64,000 nt of DNA, taken from Rhizobium vallis (GTDB lineage Bacteria; Pseudomonadota; Alphaproteobacteria; Rhizobiales; Rhizobiaceae). The notes under the pieces are model-generated. The model was given only the letters and a program-made list of their open reading frames with translations, did no database searches and was not told where the DNA came from. Shown one piece after another: positions 20,971-31,700 of the stretch (its first letter is position 1; the number at the start of each line of letters is the position of its first letter). The stretch is from contig NZ_ML133689.1 of assembly GCF_003985155.1 (NCBI RefSeq), positions 62,001-126,000 on the forward strand, read 5' to 3'. Made by a program: the position numbers and the translations under genes.

Positions 20971-21189
20971 TCAGAAATCGATCGCCCGGCCATTGATCTC
21001 ATAATCACCGAAGCGTGCCGGTTCCGCGCCGCCGCGTCCGCCGATCTCCGTGGGCAGATCCAATGGCTTCTGGTTCTTCCGCCGTTCTTCGGCTTCGGCA
21101 AGGGCACGTTTGGCAGCCGGAGACAGCATCTTGCGTGGCGGCTCCGATCCCTCGGCTGCCGGGGTTTCGCTATTGTCGTTGTCCTGCAT
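20971..21189 (-). CDS. DUF1674 protein, SDHAF4-like succinate dehydrogenase assembly factor
   Basis: The 72-residue protein has a low-complexity charged N-terminus and ends in PARFGDYEINGRAIDF, the C-terminal signature of DUF1674. The mitochondrial member SDHAF4 protects flavinated SdhA and promotes assembly of complex II. A similar role here is inferred from the family. No sdh genes are present in the window. The small size and position next to htpX are typical of alphaproteobacteria. Confidence 0.82.
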   Translation of the reverse strand: MQDNDNSETPAAEGSEPPRKMLSPAAKRALAEAEERRKNQKPLDLPTEIGGRGGAEPARFGDYEINGRAIDF

Positions 21190-21300
21190 TGGCTGCTCCT
21201 GCCGGAAAACATTGAAAATGGCCGGTGAATAACCAAATCATAATGCGCCGGCGCTGCGATTAAAAGCTTGCGACGCCGAAATTGGAGATGGAGATCCGCA

Positions 21301-22257
21301 ATGAACCTCGTCCGCACTGCCATGTTGCTTGCCTTCATGACGGCGCTTTTCATGTTTGTCGGCTTCCTGATCGGCGGTCGGGCCGGCATGATGATCGCAT
21401 TCCTCATCGCCGCCGGCATGAATTTCTTCTCCTATTGGAACTCCGACCGCATGGTGCTTTCGGCCTATCGTGCCCAGGAGGTCGACGAACGCAACGCCCC
21501 GGAATTCTTCCGGATCGTTCGCGATCTCGCCCGCAATGCCGGCCTGCCGATGCCGAAGGTCTACCTCTACGACAGCCCGCAGCCCAATGCCTTCGCCACC
21601 GGTCGCAATCCCGAAAACGCCGCCGTCGCCGCTTCGACGGGCCTGCTCAGGGCATTGTCTCCGGAGGAAGTCGCGGGCGTGATGGCGCACGAGCTTGCTC
21701 ACATCCAGAATCGTGACACGCTGACCATGACGATCACGGCAACGCTTGCCGGCGCGATCTCCATGCTCGGCAACTTTGCCTTTTTCTTCGGCGGCAACCG
21801 CGAGAACAACAACAACCCGCTCGGTTTCGTCGGCGTTCTCATGGCGATGATCGTGGCGCCGCTCGCCGCCATGCTGGTGCAGATGGCGATCAGCCGTACA
21901 CGCGAATATTCGGCCGACCGCCGCGGCGCTGAGATATGCGGCAATCCGCTCTGGCTGGCTTCCGCACTCGGCAAGATCGCGCGCGGGGCCGCCCAGGTGC
22001 CGAACGAGGATGCCGAGCGCAATCCGGCGACGGCGCATATGTTCATCATCAATCCGCTCTCCGGCGAGCGTATGGACAATCTGTTTTCCACCCATCCGAA
22101 CACGGAAAACCGCATTGCCGCGCTGCAGGACATGGCGCAAGGCGGCATGAATGTCTCGACGGGACCGGTTCGTGCTGCTAATCCGTCGCGCAAATCGCGC
22201 TCTGTTCCGAATACGGGTCGCGGTGGTTCGCAACCGCCAAAAGGTCCGTGGTCTTGA
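21301..22257 (+). CDS. htpX: Membrane zinc metalloprotease HtpX
   Basis: HtpX is an inner-membrane M48 protease for misfolded membrane proteins. The 318-residue product has two N-terminal membrane spans (about 5-22 and 28-45). The zinc motif HELAH occurs in [12 protein letters not shown] near residues 130-141. Two more hydrophobic segments follow, and EYSAD near 203 supplies the third zinc ligand. The ATG at 21301 follows GGAGATGGAG. Its TGA overlaps the likely TTG start of rsmB, indicating translational coupling. Confidence 0.94.
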   Translation: MNLVRTAMLLAFMTALFMFVGFLIGGRAGMMIAFLIAAGMNFFSYWNSDRMVLSAYRAQEVDERNAPEFFRIVRDLARNAGLPMPKVYLYDSPQPNAFATGRNPENAAVAASTGLLRALSPEEVAGVMAHELAHIQNRDTLTMTITATLAGAISMLGNFAFFFGGNRENNNNPLGFVGVLMAMIVAPLAAMLVQMAISRTREYSADRRGAEICGNPLWLASALGKIARGAAQVPNEDAERNPATAHMFIINPLSGERMDNLFSTHPNTENRIAALQDMAQGGMNVSTGPVRAANPSRKSRSVPNTGRGGSQPPKGPWS

Positions 22258-23636
22258 ATTCAGACGGCACGAAGAAGCCATTCCGCAAGCAGAAACCCTC
22301 CGCTCCCCGATCGGCGTCCGATAAGCCCGGCCTGCAGGCGCGGGCCGCGGCGGCAAAAATTCTGGCCGCAGTCGTCGACCGCAAGCTGCCGCTCGACGGC
22401 GCTCTCGACCACGAGCATGGCAATCCAGCCTACAAAGCGCTCGGCGAAGGCGACCGGGCACTTGTCCGGGCCATTCTGAACACGACGCTGCGCCATCTGC
22501 CGCGCATCGATGCAGCCATCGCCGCGCTGCTGGATTCGCCGCTGCCGGAGGGCGCGCGGGCGCTCCACCACGTTCTCGCAATCGGTGCAGCACAGATCCT
22601 CTATCTCGACGTGCCCGATCATTCGGCCGTCGATCTTGCCGTCGAGCAGGCCAATCAGGATCCGCGCAATCGCCGCTTCGCCAAGCTCGTCAATGCCATC
22701 CTGCGCCGTCTCGGCCGCGAGAAGGAGCAGGTGCTTGAGGAGATCGGCAAGGTTGCGCCGATGCCGGCCTGGTTCATCGCAAGGCTTGAAAAGGCCTATG
22801 GCCGGGAAACGGCGCTGGCGATTTCGGAATCGCAGCTCGAACCGGCCGCGATCGATCTGACCGTCAAGTCCGACCCTTCAGACTGGGCGAAACGGCTGAA
22901 CGGCGTTGCCCTGCCCACGGGCGGGGTGCGGCTCGCGGCCTTCGAGGGCGGCATTCCATCGCTTGAAGGCTTCGACAACGGGGCGTGGTGGGTGCAGGAC
23001 GCCGCGGCAAGCATTCCGGCAAAGCTTTTCGGTGATCTCTCGGGCAAACGTGCCGCCGACCTTTGCGCTGCGCCTGGCGGCAAGACGGCGCAGCTGATCC
23101 TTGCCGGCGCCACGGTGACCGCGCTCGATCAATCGGAAAGCCGGCTAAAGCGGCTGCGATCGAATCTCGACCGGCTCGGCCTCAAGGCGGAGACGATCGT
23201 GACGGACCTGACAAAATATGAGCCGGCGGAGCGCTTCGACGCAATCCTGCTCGATGCCCCCTGCTCCTCCACCGGCACCACACGCCGGCATCCCGACGTG
23301 CTGTGGACCAAGGGGGCCGAGGATATTGCCAGGCTGGCGGCGCTGCAGGAACGGTTGTTGCGTCATGCCCTGACATTGCTCAAGCCGGGCGGCACGCTGG
23401 TTTTTTCAAATTGCTCGCTCGATCCCGCCGAGGGCGAAGAGGTCGTCGCCCGTGTTCTCTCCGATACGTATGGGCTTGAGCGCGCTCCGATCGCCGCAGG
23501 AGACTGGCCCGGCCTTGAAGCGGCAATCACACCGCTCGGCGAATTCCGTACGCTTCCGACGATGCTGAAGATGCGCGACGGCATCGCCTCCGGTCTTGAT
23601 GGCTTCTATGCGGCGGTGCTGCGGCGGACAGTCTGA
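22254..23636 (+). CDS. rsmB: 16S rRNA m5C methyltransferase RsmB-like, NusB domain plus methyltransferase
   Basis: The product methylates a cytosine of 16S rRNA (C967 in E. coli). The roughly 460-residue protein has an N-terminal NusB-like RNA-binding domain (about 25-155). A Rossmann methyltransferase follows, with [13 protein letters not shown] near 268, the catalytic-region motif [16 protein letters not shown] near 335 and [11 protein letters not shown] near 387. I prefer the TTG at 22254, which overlaps the htpX stop as TTGA and has AAAGG nine bases upstream. A GTG at 22248 is possible. Close paralogs exist, so the exact target base is inferred. Confidence 0.9.
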   Translation: MNSDGTKKPFRKQKPSAPRSASDKPGLQARAAAAKILAAVVDRKLPLDGALDHEHGNPAYKALGEGDRALVRAILNTTLRHLPRIDAAIAALLDSPLPEGARALHHVLAIGAAQILYLDVPDHSAVDLAVEQANQDPRNRRFAKLVNAILRRLGREKEQVLEEIGKVAPMPAWFIARLEKAYGRETALAISESQLEPAAIDLTVKSDPSDWAKRLNGVALPTGGVRLAAFEGGIPSLEGFDNGAWWVQDAAASIPAKLFGDLSGKRAADLCAAPGGKTAQLILAGATVTALDQSESRLKRLRSNLDRLGLKAETIVTDLTKYEPAERFDAILLDAPCSSTGTTRRHPDVLWTKGAEDIARLAALQERLLRHALTLLKPGGTLVFSNCSLDPAEGEEVVARVLSDTYGLERAPIAAGDWPGLEAAITPLGEFRTLPTMLKMRDGIASGLDGFYAAVLRRTV

Positions 23637-23700
23637 CGGCGGGTACGCGCGCGTTGCGGCTAACCTGCGTTGAGGCGCTTCCCATCCTCATATCATGCAA

Positions 23701-23719
23701 GCGGCCCTCTTAGGGCCGC
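23701..23719 (+). terminator. Hairpin downstream of rsmB
   Basis: GCGGCCCT and AGGGCCGC form a perfect 8-bp stem with a 3-base loop, 65 bases after rsmB. No T-run follows at once, so it may be a processed end or a weak terminator. Confidence 0.45.
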
Positions 23720-23849
23720 CCGCATAATTTCGAATAACACACTTTAATTTGCATATATTCGAACGTTGTCACGAATTAATTCATTGCGGGCGATGAAATC
23801 GGCCACTTTTCACCTATTCTTAACTACAAGGGTCAATAGACAATAGAAT

Positions 23850-25523
23850 ATGCAGTCCGGTCGACGTTTTGCGAGCATGTATGTTCGGGAAGCTTGGCGG
23901 CGCGCCTTGCGCCGCGTCGCGTTGCTGCGCGTGAAGCTCTTCCGGCATTCGATCAAGGCGCCGGAGCGCCTGATCGTCGCGCCGACCGATCTTCGCGGCA
24001 TCGATCCGCATGTGGCCGACGAGATCCTCAATGGTCGTTTTCTGTTGGCCGGGCGTATGCTCGAAACCAATGGGAAATCGCCCTTCACCTTCACCCTGCC
24101 CTCGCGGCCCTTCGCGACCCGTCTTCACGGCTTCGGCTGGTTGCGGCATATGCGGGCAAACAAGACGGAGCGCAACTCGGCCGCCGCCCGGGCGATCGTT
24201 GACAGCTGGCTTTCCATCCATGCCGGGCGGATGGAGGGGATTGCCTGGGAAATCGATGTGACTGCCCAGCGAGTCATCGCCTGGCTGTCGCATTCGCCTG
24301 TCGTGCTACAGAACGCCGATCGCGGCTTTTATCGCCGCTTCATGAAATCGCTGGCTTTCCAGGTCCGGTTCCTGCATCGCATGGCGCCATTCACCCTCGG
24401 CGGCCTGGAGCTGTTTCGGCTGCGCATCGCGCTCGCCATGGCCTCCGTCGCCATGCCGACCCGCGCATCCACTCTCAAACGGGCGGCACAGGCGCTCGAC
24501 CGTGAATTCGATAGCCAGATTCTGCCGGATGGCGGCCATATCTCGCGCAATCCGCGCATCGGCCTGGAATTGCTGCTCGATCTGTTGCCGCTGAGGCAGA
24601 CCTACGTCAATCTCGGCCACGACCTGCCGCAGAAGCTGATCTCCGGCATCGACCGCATGTATCCGGCATTGCGGTTCTTCCGCCACCAGGACGGCGACCT
24701 GGCGCTCTTCAACGGGGCGACGTCTACGCTCGCAAACGAGCTGATGTCCGTGCTGCGATATGATGAGACCGCCGGCCAGCCGTTCAAGGCTCTGCCGCAT
24801 TCGCGCTATCAGCGGCTTGCCGGGGGAAAGACGGTGATCATTGCCGATACCGGCGCGCCGCCTTCAGGAGGCGCACGGCGCACGGCGCATGCCGGCAGCC
24901 TCTCCTTCGAAATGTCGTCCGGCCGCCATCGCTTCATCGTCAATTCGGGTTCGCCGAAGTTTGCCGGGTATCGCTATGTCCAGATGGCGCGCACAACGGC
25001 AGCGCATTCGACCGTCATTCTCAACGACACGTCCTCCAGCCGTTTTTCGCCCTCGCCCTTCCTTGGTCACGCGATCATCGAGCCGGTCAAATCAGTCACC
25101 GTCGAGCGGGCCGAAACCGAGGACGGACGTGACGGTATCAAGCTCAGCCATGACGGTTATCTGAGAGCCTTCGGGGTGCTGCATGAGCGTGAGCTGACGC
25201 TCAATGCCGCCGGCTCGATCGTAACGGGCCACGACCGGCTCGTCGTCCAGGACGGATATCAGGATGACGAACCACTGAAGGCTGTCGCCCGCTTTCATAT
25301 CCATCCCGCGATCGTCCTGCAGCAGAGCGATGGGGAATCGGTGATGCTGACGGCGCCGGACGGCGAAAGCTGGCTGTTTTCCGCGCCCGGCAACGAGGTG
25401 CTGATCACCGAGGACATCTTCTTTGCCGACAGCTCCGGCATCTGCGGTTCGGACCAGATCGAGATCGACTTCGATCTCGCGGAGAAGACCGAAATCCGCT
25501 GGTTTCTATCCCGCAAAGGCTAG
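23850..25523 (+). CDS. Heparinase II/III-like protein
   Basis: The 557-residue protein has an alpha-helical N-terminal half and a beta-sandwich C-terminal half typical of the heparinase II/III family. The C-terminal half includes RRTAHAGSLSFEMSSGRHR near 352 and a HSTVILNDTSSSRF segment near 391. Such lyases cleave uronate-containing polysaccharides, but many rhizobial members have no known substrate and may act on a surface polysaccharide. No export signal is clear. The ATG at 23850 is used; an in-frame ATG at 23877 is possible. It stands alone between rsmB and purH. Confidence 0.85.
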   Translation: MQSGRRFASMYVREAWRRALRRVALLRVKLFRHSIKAPERLIVAPTDLRGIDPHVADEILNGRFLLAGRMLETNGKSPFTFTLPSRPFATRLHGFGWLRHMRANKTERNSAAARAIVDSWLSIHAGRMEGIAWEIDVTAQRVIAWLSHSPVVLQNADRGFYRRFMKSLAFQVRFLHRMAPFTLGGLELFRLRIALAMASVAMPTRASTLKRAAQALDREFDSQILPDGGHISRNPRIGLELLLDLLPLRQTYVNLGHDLPQKLISGIDRMYPALRFFRHQDGDLALFNGATSTLANELMSVLRYDETAGQPFKALPHSRYQRLAGGKTVIIADTGAPPSGGARRTAHAGSLSFEMSSGRHRFIVNSGSPKFAGYRYVQMARTTAAHSTVILNDTSSSRFSPSPFLGHAIIEPVKSVTVERAETEDGRDGIKLSHDGYLRAFGVLHERELTLNAAGSIVTGHDRLVVQDGYQDDEPLKAVARFHIHPAIVLQQSDGESVMLTAPDGESWLFSAPGNEVLITEDIFFADSSGICGSDQIEIDFDLAEKTEIRWFLSRKG

Positions 25524-25631
25524 ATCATGCACTGACGCCTGTTTGCGCGGCGGCAAAGCTGTGCTAACGCGGCGCCAGCATGCGGACGTCCTTATAGGGA
25601 TGTCTTCCGAAGCCCGAACGGAGAAGGTTTC

Positions 25632-27248
25632 ATGGCCGTCATTTCCAAGAAGATCCCCGCCCCCGACAAGGTCGAAATCAAGACCGCGCTCCTTTCCGTC
25701 TTCGACAAGACCGGGATCGTCGAACTCGCCAAGGCACTATCGGCGAGAGGCGTGCGGCTGCTGTCGACCGGCGGCACCTACAAGGCGATCGCAGCTGCCG
25801 GCCTTGCTGTTACCGATGTCTCCGAAATTACCGGCTTTCCCGAAATCATGGACGGGCGCGTCAAGACGCTGCATCCGACCGTGCATGGCGGCCTGCTGGC
25901 AATCCGCGACGACAGCGAACACCAGGAGGCGATGAAAAAGCATGGCATCGAGGGCATCGACCTCGCCGTCATCAACCTTTATCCCTTCGAAGAAGTGCGC
26001 GCGGCCGGCGGTGATTATCCGACAACCGTCGAGAATATCGACATCGGCGGTCCGGCGATGATCCGCGCATCGGCCAAGAACCATGCCTATGTGACGATCC
26101 TGACCGATCCGGCCGACTATGCCGAGTTCCTGGAGCAGCTTTCCGCCGATGCCGGCAAGACCGTCTATGCCTTCCGTCAGCGCATGGCCGCCAAGGCCTA
26201 TGCCCGCACCGCTGCCTATGATGCGATGATTTCCAATTGGTTTGCCGAGGCGTTGTCGATCGACACGCCGCGTCACCGCGTTATCGGCGGCGCGCTGAAG
26301 GAAGAGATGCGCTACGGCGAGAACCCGCACCAGAAGGCGGCCTTCTATGCCACCGGCGAGAAGCGCCCGGGTGTTTCCACGGCCGTCCTCCTGCAGGGCA
26401 AGCAGCTCTCCTACAACAATATCAACGATACTGACGCCGCTTATGAGCTCGTCGCCGAGTTCCTGCCCGAGAAGGCGCCGGCCTGCGCCATCATCAAACA
26501 CGCAAACCCTTGTGGCGTCGCTACCGGATCGAGCCTGGTCGAGGCCTATCGGCGGGCACTCGCCTGCGATTCCGTTTCCGCTTTCGGTGGCATCATCGCG
26601 CTCAATCAGACGCTGGATGCCGAGACGGCCGAGGAGATCGTCAAGCTCTTCACCGAGGTGATCATCGCACCCGATGTGACCGAGGAGGCGAAGGCGATCG
26701 TCGCCCGCAAGCCGAACCTGCGGCTGCTGTCTGCCGGCGGCCTGCCCGATCCGCGCGCTGCAGGCCTGACGGCCAAGACCGTTTCCGGCGGCTTGCTTGT
26801 CCAGAGCCGTGACAACGGCATGGTCGAGGATCTGGAGTTGAAGGTCGTAACCAAGCGCGCGCCGACGGCGCAGGAGCTTGATGATATGAAGTTCGCCTTC
26901 AAGGTCGGCAAGCATGTGAAATCGAATGCCGTGGTCTATGCCAAGGAGGGCCAGACCGCCGGCATCGGCGCTGGTCAGATGAGCCGCGTCGATTCCGCCC
27001 GCATCGCCGCGCTGAAAGCCGAAGAGGCCGCCAAGGCGCTCGGCCTCGCCGTTCCGATGACTAAAGGGTCGGCAGTTGCCTCCGAAGCCTTCTTGCCATT
27101 CGCCGACGGTCTTCTGTCGATGATCGCCGCCGGGGCGACGGCAGTTATCCAGCCGGGCGGTTCGATGCGCGATCAGGAGGTCATCGATGCCGCAAACGAA
27201 CACGGCGTGGCAATGGTCTTCACCGGGATGCGCCATTTCCGGCACTGA
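25632..27248 (+). CDS. purH: Bifunctional AICAR transformylase / IMP cyclohydrolase
   Basis: PurH catalyses the last two steps of IMP synthesis. The 538-residue protein has the MGS-like cyclohydrolase domain with [11 protein letters not shown] near 40 and DGRVKTLHP near 74. The transformylase domain carries the catalytic KHANPCG motif near residue 290. GGAGAAGG precedes the ATG. Length and domain order are normal. Confidence 0.97.
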   Translation: MAVISKKIPAPDKVEIKTALLSVFDKTGIVELAKALSARGVRLLSTGGTYKAIAAAGLAVTDVSEITGFPEIMDGRVKTLHPTVHGGLLAIRDDSEHQEAMKKHGIEGIDLAVINLYPFEEVRAAGGDYPTTVENIDIGGPAMIRASAKNHAYVTILTDPADYAEFLEQLSADAGKTVYAFRQRMAAKAYARTAAYDAMISNWFAEALSIDTPRHRVIGGALKEEMRYGENPHQKAAFYATGEKRPGVSTAVLLQGKQLSYNNINDTDAAYELVAEFLPEKAPACAIIKHANPCGVATGSSLVEAYRRALACDSVSAFGGIIALNQTLDAETAEEIVKLFTEVIIAPDVTEEAKAIVARKPNLRLLSAGGLPDPRAAGLTAKTVSGGLLVQSRDNGMVEDLELKVVTKRAPTAQELDDMKFAFKVGKHVKSNAVVYAKEGQTAGIGAGQMSRVDSARIAALKAEEAAKALGLAVPMTKGSAVASEAFLPFADGLLSMIAAGATAVIQPGGSMRDQEVIDAANEHGVAMVFTGMRHFRH

Positions 27249-27290
27249 TTTTCAGGCCGTTGTGCTATCCGGCTCGGGCGGGGCTTATTC

Positions 27291-28679
27291 CTATGCCCGA
27301 TCGGCCGGATAGGACGTTCGGATCAGGAGCACCAGCCCGCTGGCGAGAAAGAGGATCAGCGTTGCCATTCCGAGCCGTGGCGATCCGCTCATATAAGTCA
27401 TCAGCGAGAAGAGCAGCGTCGCCATGAAACTCGTGGCGCGGCCCGAAAGCGCGTAGATGCCGAAGTAGCGGCCCGCTTCCTCCGGGCTGACGCTGCGGGC
27501 GAGATAGGAACGCGAGGAGGCCTGCACCGGCCCGAATGCGAGCCCGATCAGCAGGCCGTAGACGATATAGGCTTTTTCCGCCGCGGTGCCAAAGAGCCCG
27601 CCGGAATCCGCAGTCGGCAACGGCATCAGGCCGAACAACGTATAGCCTGGTCCTGTCGAAATGATTCCGACGGTGGCGAGAAGCAGCATGGTCAGGCTGA
27701 TGACGACGGTCGCCTTCGAGCCGATGCCCTTGTCGATCCGGCCGGCGATCAGGCAGCCGAGGATCGCGACGACGTTCAGGATGATACCGTAGATACCGAT
27801 CTCGATTGTCGCCCAGCCGAACATGCCGGCGGCAAAAACGCCGCCGAGGATCAGCAGGCCGTTGACTCCATCCTGGTAGATCATGCGGGCGATGAGGAAT
27901 TTCAGGATACCGCGGCGCTCCTTGAGTTCATCGAGCGTGTTTCTGAGTTCCCGCAAGCCGGAGCGGACAGCAGTGCGGAAGGGAAGACCTCTACCGACAT
28001 CCGGGGTGAATAAGAACATCGGCAGGATGAAGATCAGGTACCAAACGGCCGAGATCGGCCCGGTGATGCGCGCATCCTCACCGGTCTTAGGATCGAGGCC
28101 GAAAAGCGGATCGAGGCCCAGGATGGTCTTGCCGCTCTCGGGGCTTGCCGCCAAGAGCGTGACGACCGCGATGAGTACGATCATGCCGCCGAGGTAGCCG
28201 AGCCCCCACGCCGTATTGGAAAGCTTGCCAATCTCCTCCTTGGCGACAAGGCGTGGCATCATCGAATCATTGAAGACGATCGAAAACTCCGCCGAGATCG
28301 AGGCGAGGATCATGAAGATCACGGGATAAATGACCGGAGAACCGGGGGCTGCGAACCACAGGCAGAAAAGGCTCGCGATCTTGATGACGGCGAAAAAGCC
28401 GATCCAGGGTTTTCGGGAGCCGGACTGGTCCGCGATCGAGCCGAGAACGGGCGACAGCAAGGCGATAATCACCGAGGAGATCGTCGCCATGTTGCTCCAC
28501 GTCGTCTGGGCGGAAACCGGGTCAGCGGTCAGGCGCGCGACGAAGTAAGGTCCGAAGATGAAGGTAGTGACCACGGTGAAAAAAGGCTGGGCCGCCCAGT
28601 CGAAGAACATCCACCCCCAGATGCCCTTCTCCGTGGCCTTCGGGGGTTGTGTTCCTGTCCAGTCAATACGATTCAACAT
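27291..28679 (-). CDS. MFS transporter, UMF1 family
   Basis: The 462-residue protein begins MLNRIDWTGTQPPKA and has about twelve membrane spans. GWMFFDWAAQPFFTVVTTFIF near residue 25 is typical of the UMF1 (Atg22-like) branch. The substrate is unknown. I chose the ATG at 28679 because AAGGAGCGG directly precedes it; the ATG at 28706 lies inside the upstream gene. It starts 23 bases after the glutamate dehydrogenase stop on the same strand, so the two are probably one transcript. Confidence 0.85.
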   Translation of the reverse strand: MLNRIDWTGTQPPKATEKGIWGWMFFDWAAQPFFTVVTTFIFGPYFVARLTADPVSAQTTWSNMATISSVIIALLSPVLGSIADQSGSRKPWIGFFAVIKIASLFCLWFAAPGSPVIYPVIFMILASISAEFSIVFNDSMMPRLVAKEEIGKLSNTAWGLGYLGGMIVLIAVVTLLAASPESGKTILGLDPLFGLDPKTGEDARITGPISAVWYLIFILPMFLFTPDVGRGLPFRTAVRSGLRELRNTLDELKERRGILKFLIARMIYQDGVNGLLILGGVFAAGMFGWATIEIGIYGIILNVVAILGCLIAGRIDKGIGSKATVVISLTMLLLATVGIISTGPGYTLFGLMPLPTADSGGLFGTAAEKAYIVYGLLIGLAFGPVQASSRSYLARSVSPEEAGRYFGIYALSGRATSFMATLLFSLMTYMSGSPRLGMATLILFLASGLVLLIRTSYPADRA

Positions 28680-28702
28680 CCGCTCCTTTTTTGCGGACTG
28701 TC

Positions 28703-31700
28703 TCACCTCACCCGGTCGCGCGCAAGGTCAGTCAGGATGCCTGCGGCAACGGTGATGCGCGCAAGATTAGGATCGCCGCCGTCGCTGAGGCTCGAAAGCT
28801 CCTCGAGGATGCGGTTGATGCGGATGCGATCCTGCGCGTGCCAGGCTTGGACAGGAAGCTTCTCTTTGCCGTGATCGGAAAGGGCCGAGATCACGATATC
28901 GCGTCTTGCGCTGGCGATCTGGTCGATGCTGCGGGCAAGCGCCAGGTTCTCATAGTGGTCGGAGGTGAGGATACGTCCGCCCGCCGCCAGCAGCCGAGCG
29001 ATGCGGAATGTCTGCGATACCGCGAAGTAATTCTCGGCGGCGCGCACCAGCGGCTCGCCTGTGCGTTCGGCAATCTGCATGATCTCGGGCACCAGAGCGA
29101 AACTCTGGAGATTGGCGATCTCGGCCGCGAGTTTCTCAGGCACGCCTGCCTGGCCGTACTCCGCCCGGCGCGCGGCGACATCGGCAGCCGACTGTTCGGC
29201 GAAAGCAGGCCGCAGCTTCTTCAAGGCCGCTTGCAGCCGGCTAATTACCTCCGCCATGTCGGCCTTGGTCATGCCGGTCTTCAGGAGCAGGCGCGTCAGC
29301 ACGATGAAGCTGTGGCTGATCTCCTCGTAGATGCGGTTCTGCATGTCGCCGGAAACCTTGCCGTCGAGGGCGTCCGTTTCGGCCCAGAGCCGGGTCAGGT
29401 CGAAACCGTCGCGGGCGACGATTGCGGCACGCACGACCTCCGATGCCGAAGCCGCAGTCGCGTCCATCATGGAGACGGTGAAGCTTGGTCCGCCGCGGTT
29501 GATCGCTTCGTTGGCGAGAACGGTAGCGACGATTTCGCGCTTCAGCCGGTGGCCGGCGATATCGCCGGCGTTCGACTTCTGCATTTTCACGGGGAAATAA
29601 TTCGACAGCGTCGTGGTGAAATAAGGATCGTCAGGCAGATCGCTTGCGGCCAGCGCATCGAAGAGCACGATCTTGGCATAGGACACCAGCACGCCGATTT
29701 CCGGCCGCGTCAGCGGTTTGCCGGCGGCATAGCGCTCGGCAAGTGTTGCATCATCAGGCAGCGTCTCGACCTTGCGGTTCAGCTGCTTGGCGCCTTCGAG
29801 AACGGTCATAAAACGCGCAAGTTCCAGGCCGTTTGCCGTGCCCTTGCGTGATGTCAGCGAGATCGCCAGCGACTGCAGGTAGTTGTTGCGCAACACGAGG
29901 ACCGCCACTTCGTCGGTCATCGACGAAAGAAGCTGATCGCGTTTGGCACGCGTCAGGCGCCCGTCATGCATGGCGGCCGCCAGCGCGATCTTGATGTTGA
30001 CCTCGACGTCCGAGGTGTTGACGCCGGCGGAATTGTCGATGGCGTCGGAGTTGCAGCGTCCGCCGTTAAGGCCGTAGGCGATGCGGCCCTTCTGGGTGAC
30101 GCCGAGGTTTGCGCCCTCACCGATCACCTTGGCGCGGACTTCAGTCGCGCTGACGCGGATCGGGTCGTTGGCGCGGTCGCCGACTTCGGTGTCGGTTTCG
30201 GACGGAGCCTTCACATAGGTGCCGATGCCGCCGAACCAGAGCAGGTCGACCGGGCTCTTCAGGATCGCCGTCATGATTTCGAAGGGCGTAGCGACCGATT
30301 TATCGATGCCGATCGCGGCAACCGCTTCGGGTGTCAGCGTCACCGATTTCGCGGCGCGGGAAATAATCATGGCGCCTTTCGAAAGCACGGTCTTGTCGAA
30401 ATCCTGCCAGCTCGAGCGCGGCAGGTTGAAGAGGCGCTGCCGCTCGGCAAGCGTCTTTTCCATGTCCGGATCGGGATCGATGACGATATCGCGGTGATCG
30501 AAGGCGGCAATGAGCCGGATCTTCGGAGAAAGCAGCATGCCGTTGCCGAAGACGTCGCCCGACATGTCGCCGACGCCGGCGACGGTGAAGGGCGTCGTCT
30601 GAATGTCGATGTCCATTTCGCGGAAATGGCGTTTCACCGTTTCCCAGGCACCGCGGGCGGTGATGCCCATTTTCTTATGGTCGTAACCGGCCGAGCCGCC
30701 GGAGGCGAAGGCATCGTCCAGCCAGAAGCCGGCTTCCTGGGCGAGCGCATTAGCGGTGTCGGAGAAGGTTGCCGTGCCCTTGTCGGCGGCGACGACGAAA
30801 TAGGGGTCGTCGCCGTCCAGCCTCACCGTATCCTTCGGCGGCACGATATCGGAGCCCGAAATGTTGTCGGTGATCGAAAGCAGCGTGCGGATATAGGTCT
30901 TGTAGGCCTCGCGGCCGGCATTGAAGATTTCGTCGCGGCTGCCGCCGACGGGAAGCTTCTTCGGATAGAAGCCGCCCTTGGCGCCGACCGGCACGATGAC
31001 GGCGTTCTTCACCTGCTGGGCCTTGACGAGACCGAGTACCTCGGTGCGGTAATCCTCGGCACGATCAGACCAGCGCAGGCCGCCGCGCGCCACCTTGCCG
31101 AAGCGCAGGTGCACGCCTTCGACTTCGACGCCGTAGACGAACATCTCGCGGAAGGGTCTCGGCTCCGGCAGCCCGTCGACCAGGTGCGGATCGAGCTTGA
31201 AGGCGAGCATCGCTTTCGGCGAGCCGTCGGCGTTCCTCTGGAAATAATTGGTGCGCAGCGTCGCATCGACGATATTGACATAGCGGCGCAGGATACGGTC
31301 GTCGTCGAGGCTCGGCACGTTGGCGAGTTCGGTTTCAATCGCCTCATGCAGCTCGGCGAGCTTCTTCATGCGGGCCTTTTCCGAAAGCCTGGTGTCAAGC
31401 GTGTCATGGAAGAGACGGAAGATGGCGGCAGCGATCGCGGGATATTTGTCCAGTGTCGTTGCGATATAATCCTGCGAATAGGCGATGCCGGCCTGGCGGA
31501 GATAACGCGCGTAGGCGCGCAGCACGTTGGCTTCGCGGGCCGAGAGCCCGGCCGACAGGATGAGCCGGTTGAAACTATCATTGTCGATCGTGCCGGCAAA
31601 GGCGGCGACGAAAGCCTCCTCGAGGGCGGCGCCATAACGCTGCAGATCGATTTCGCCGCCGTTGCGGGTCTCGAGTTCCATGTCGTGCAGCACGACGAAC

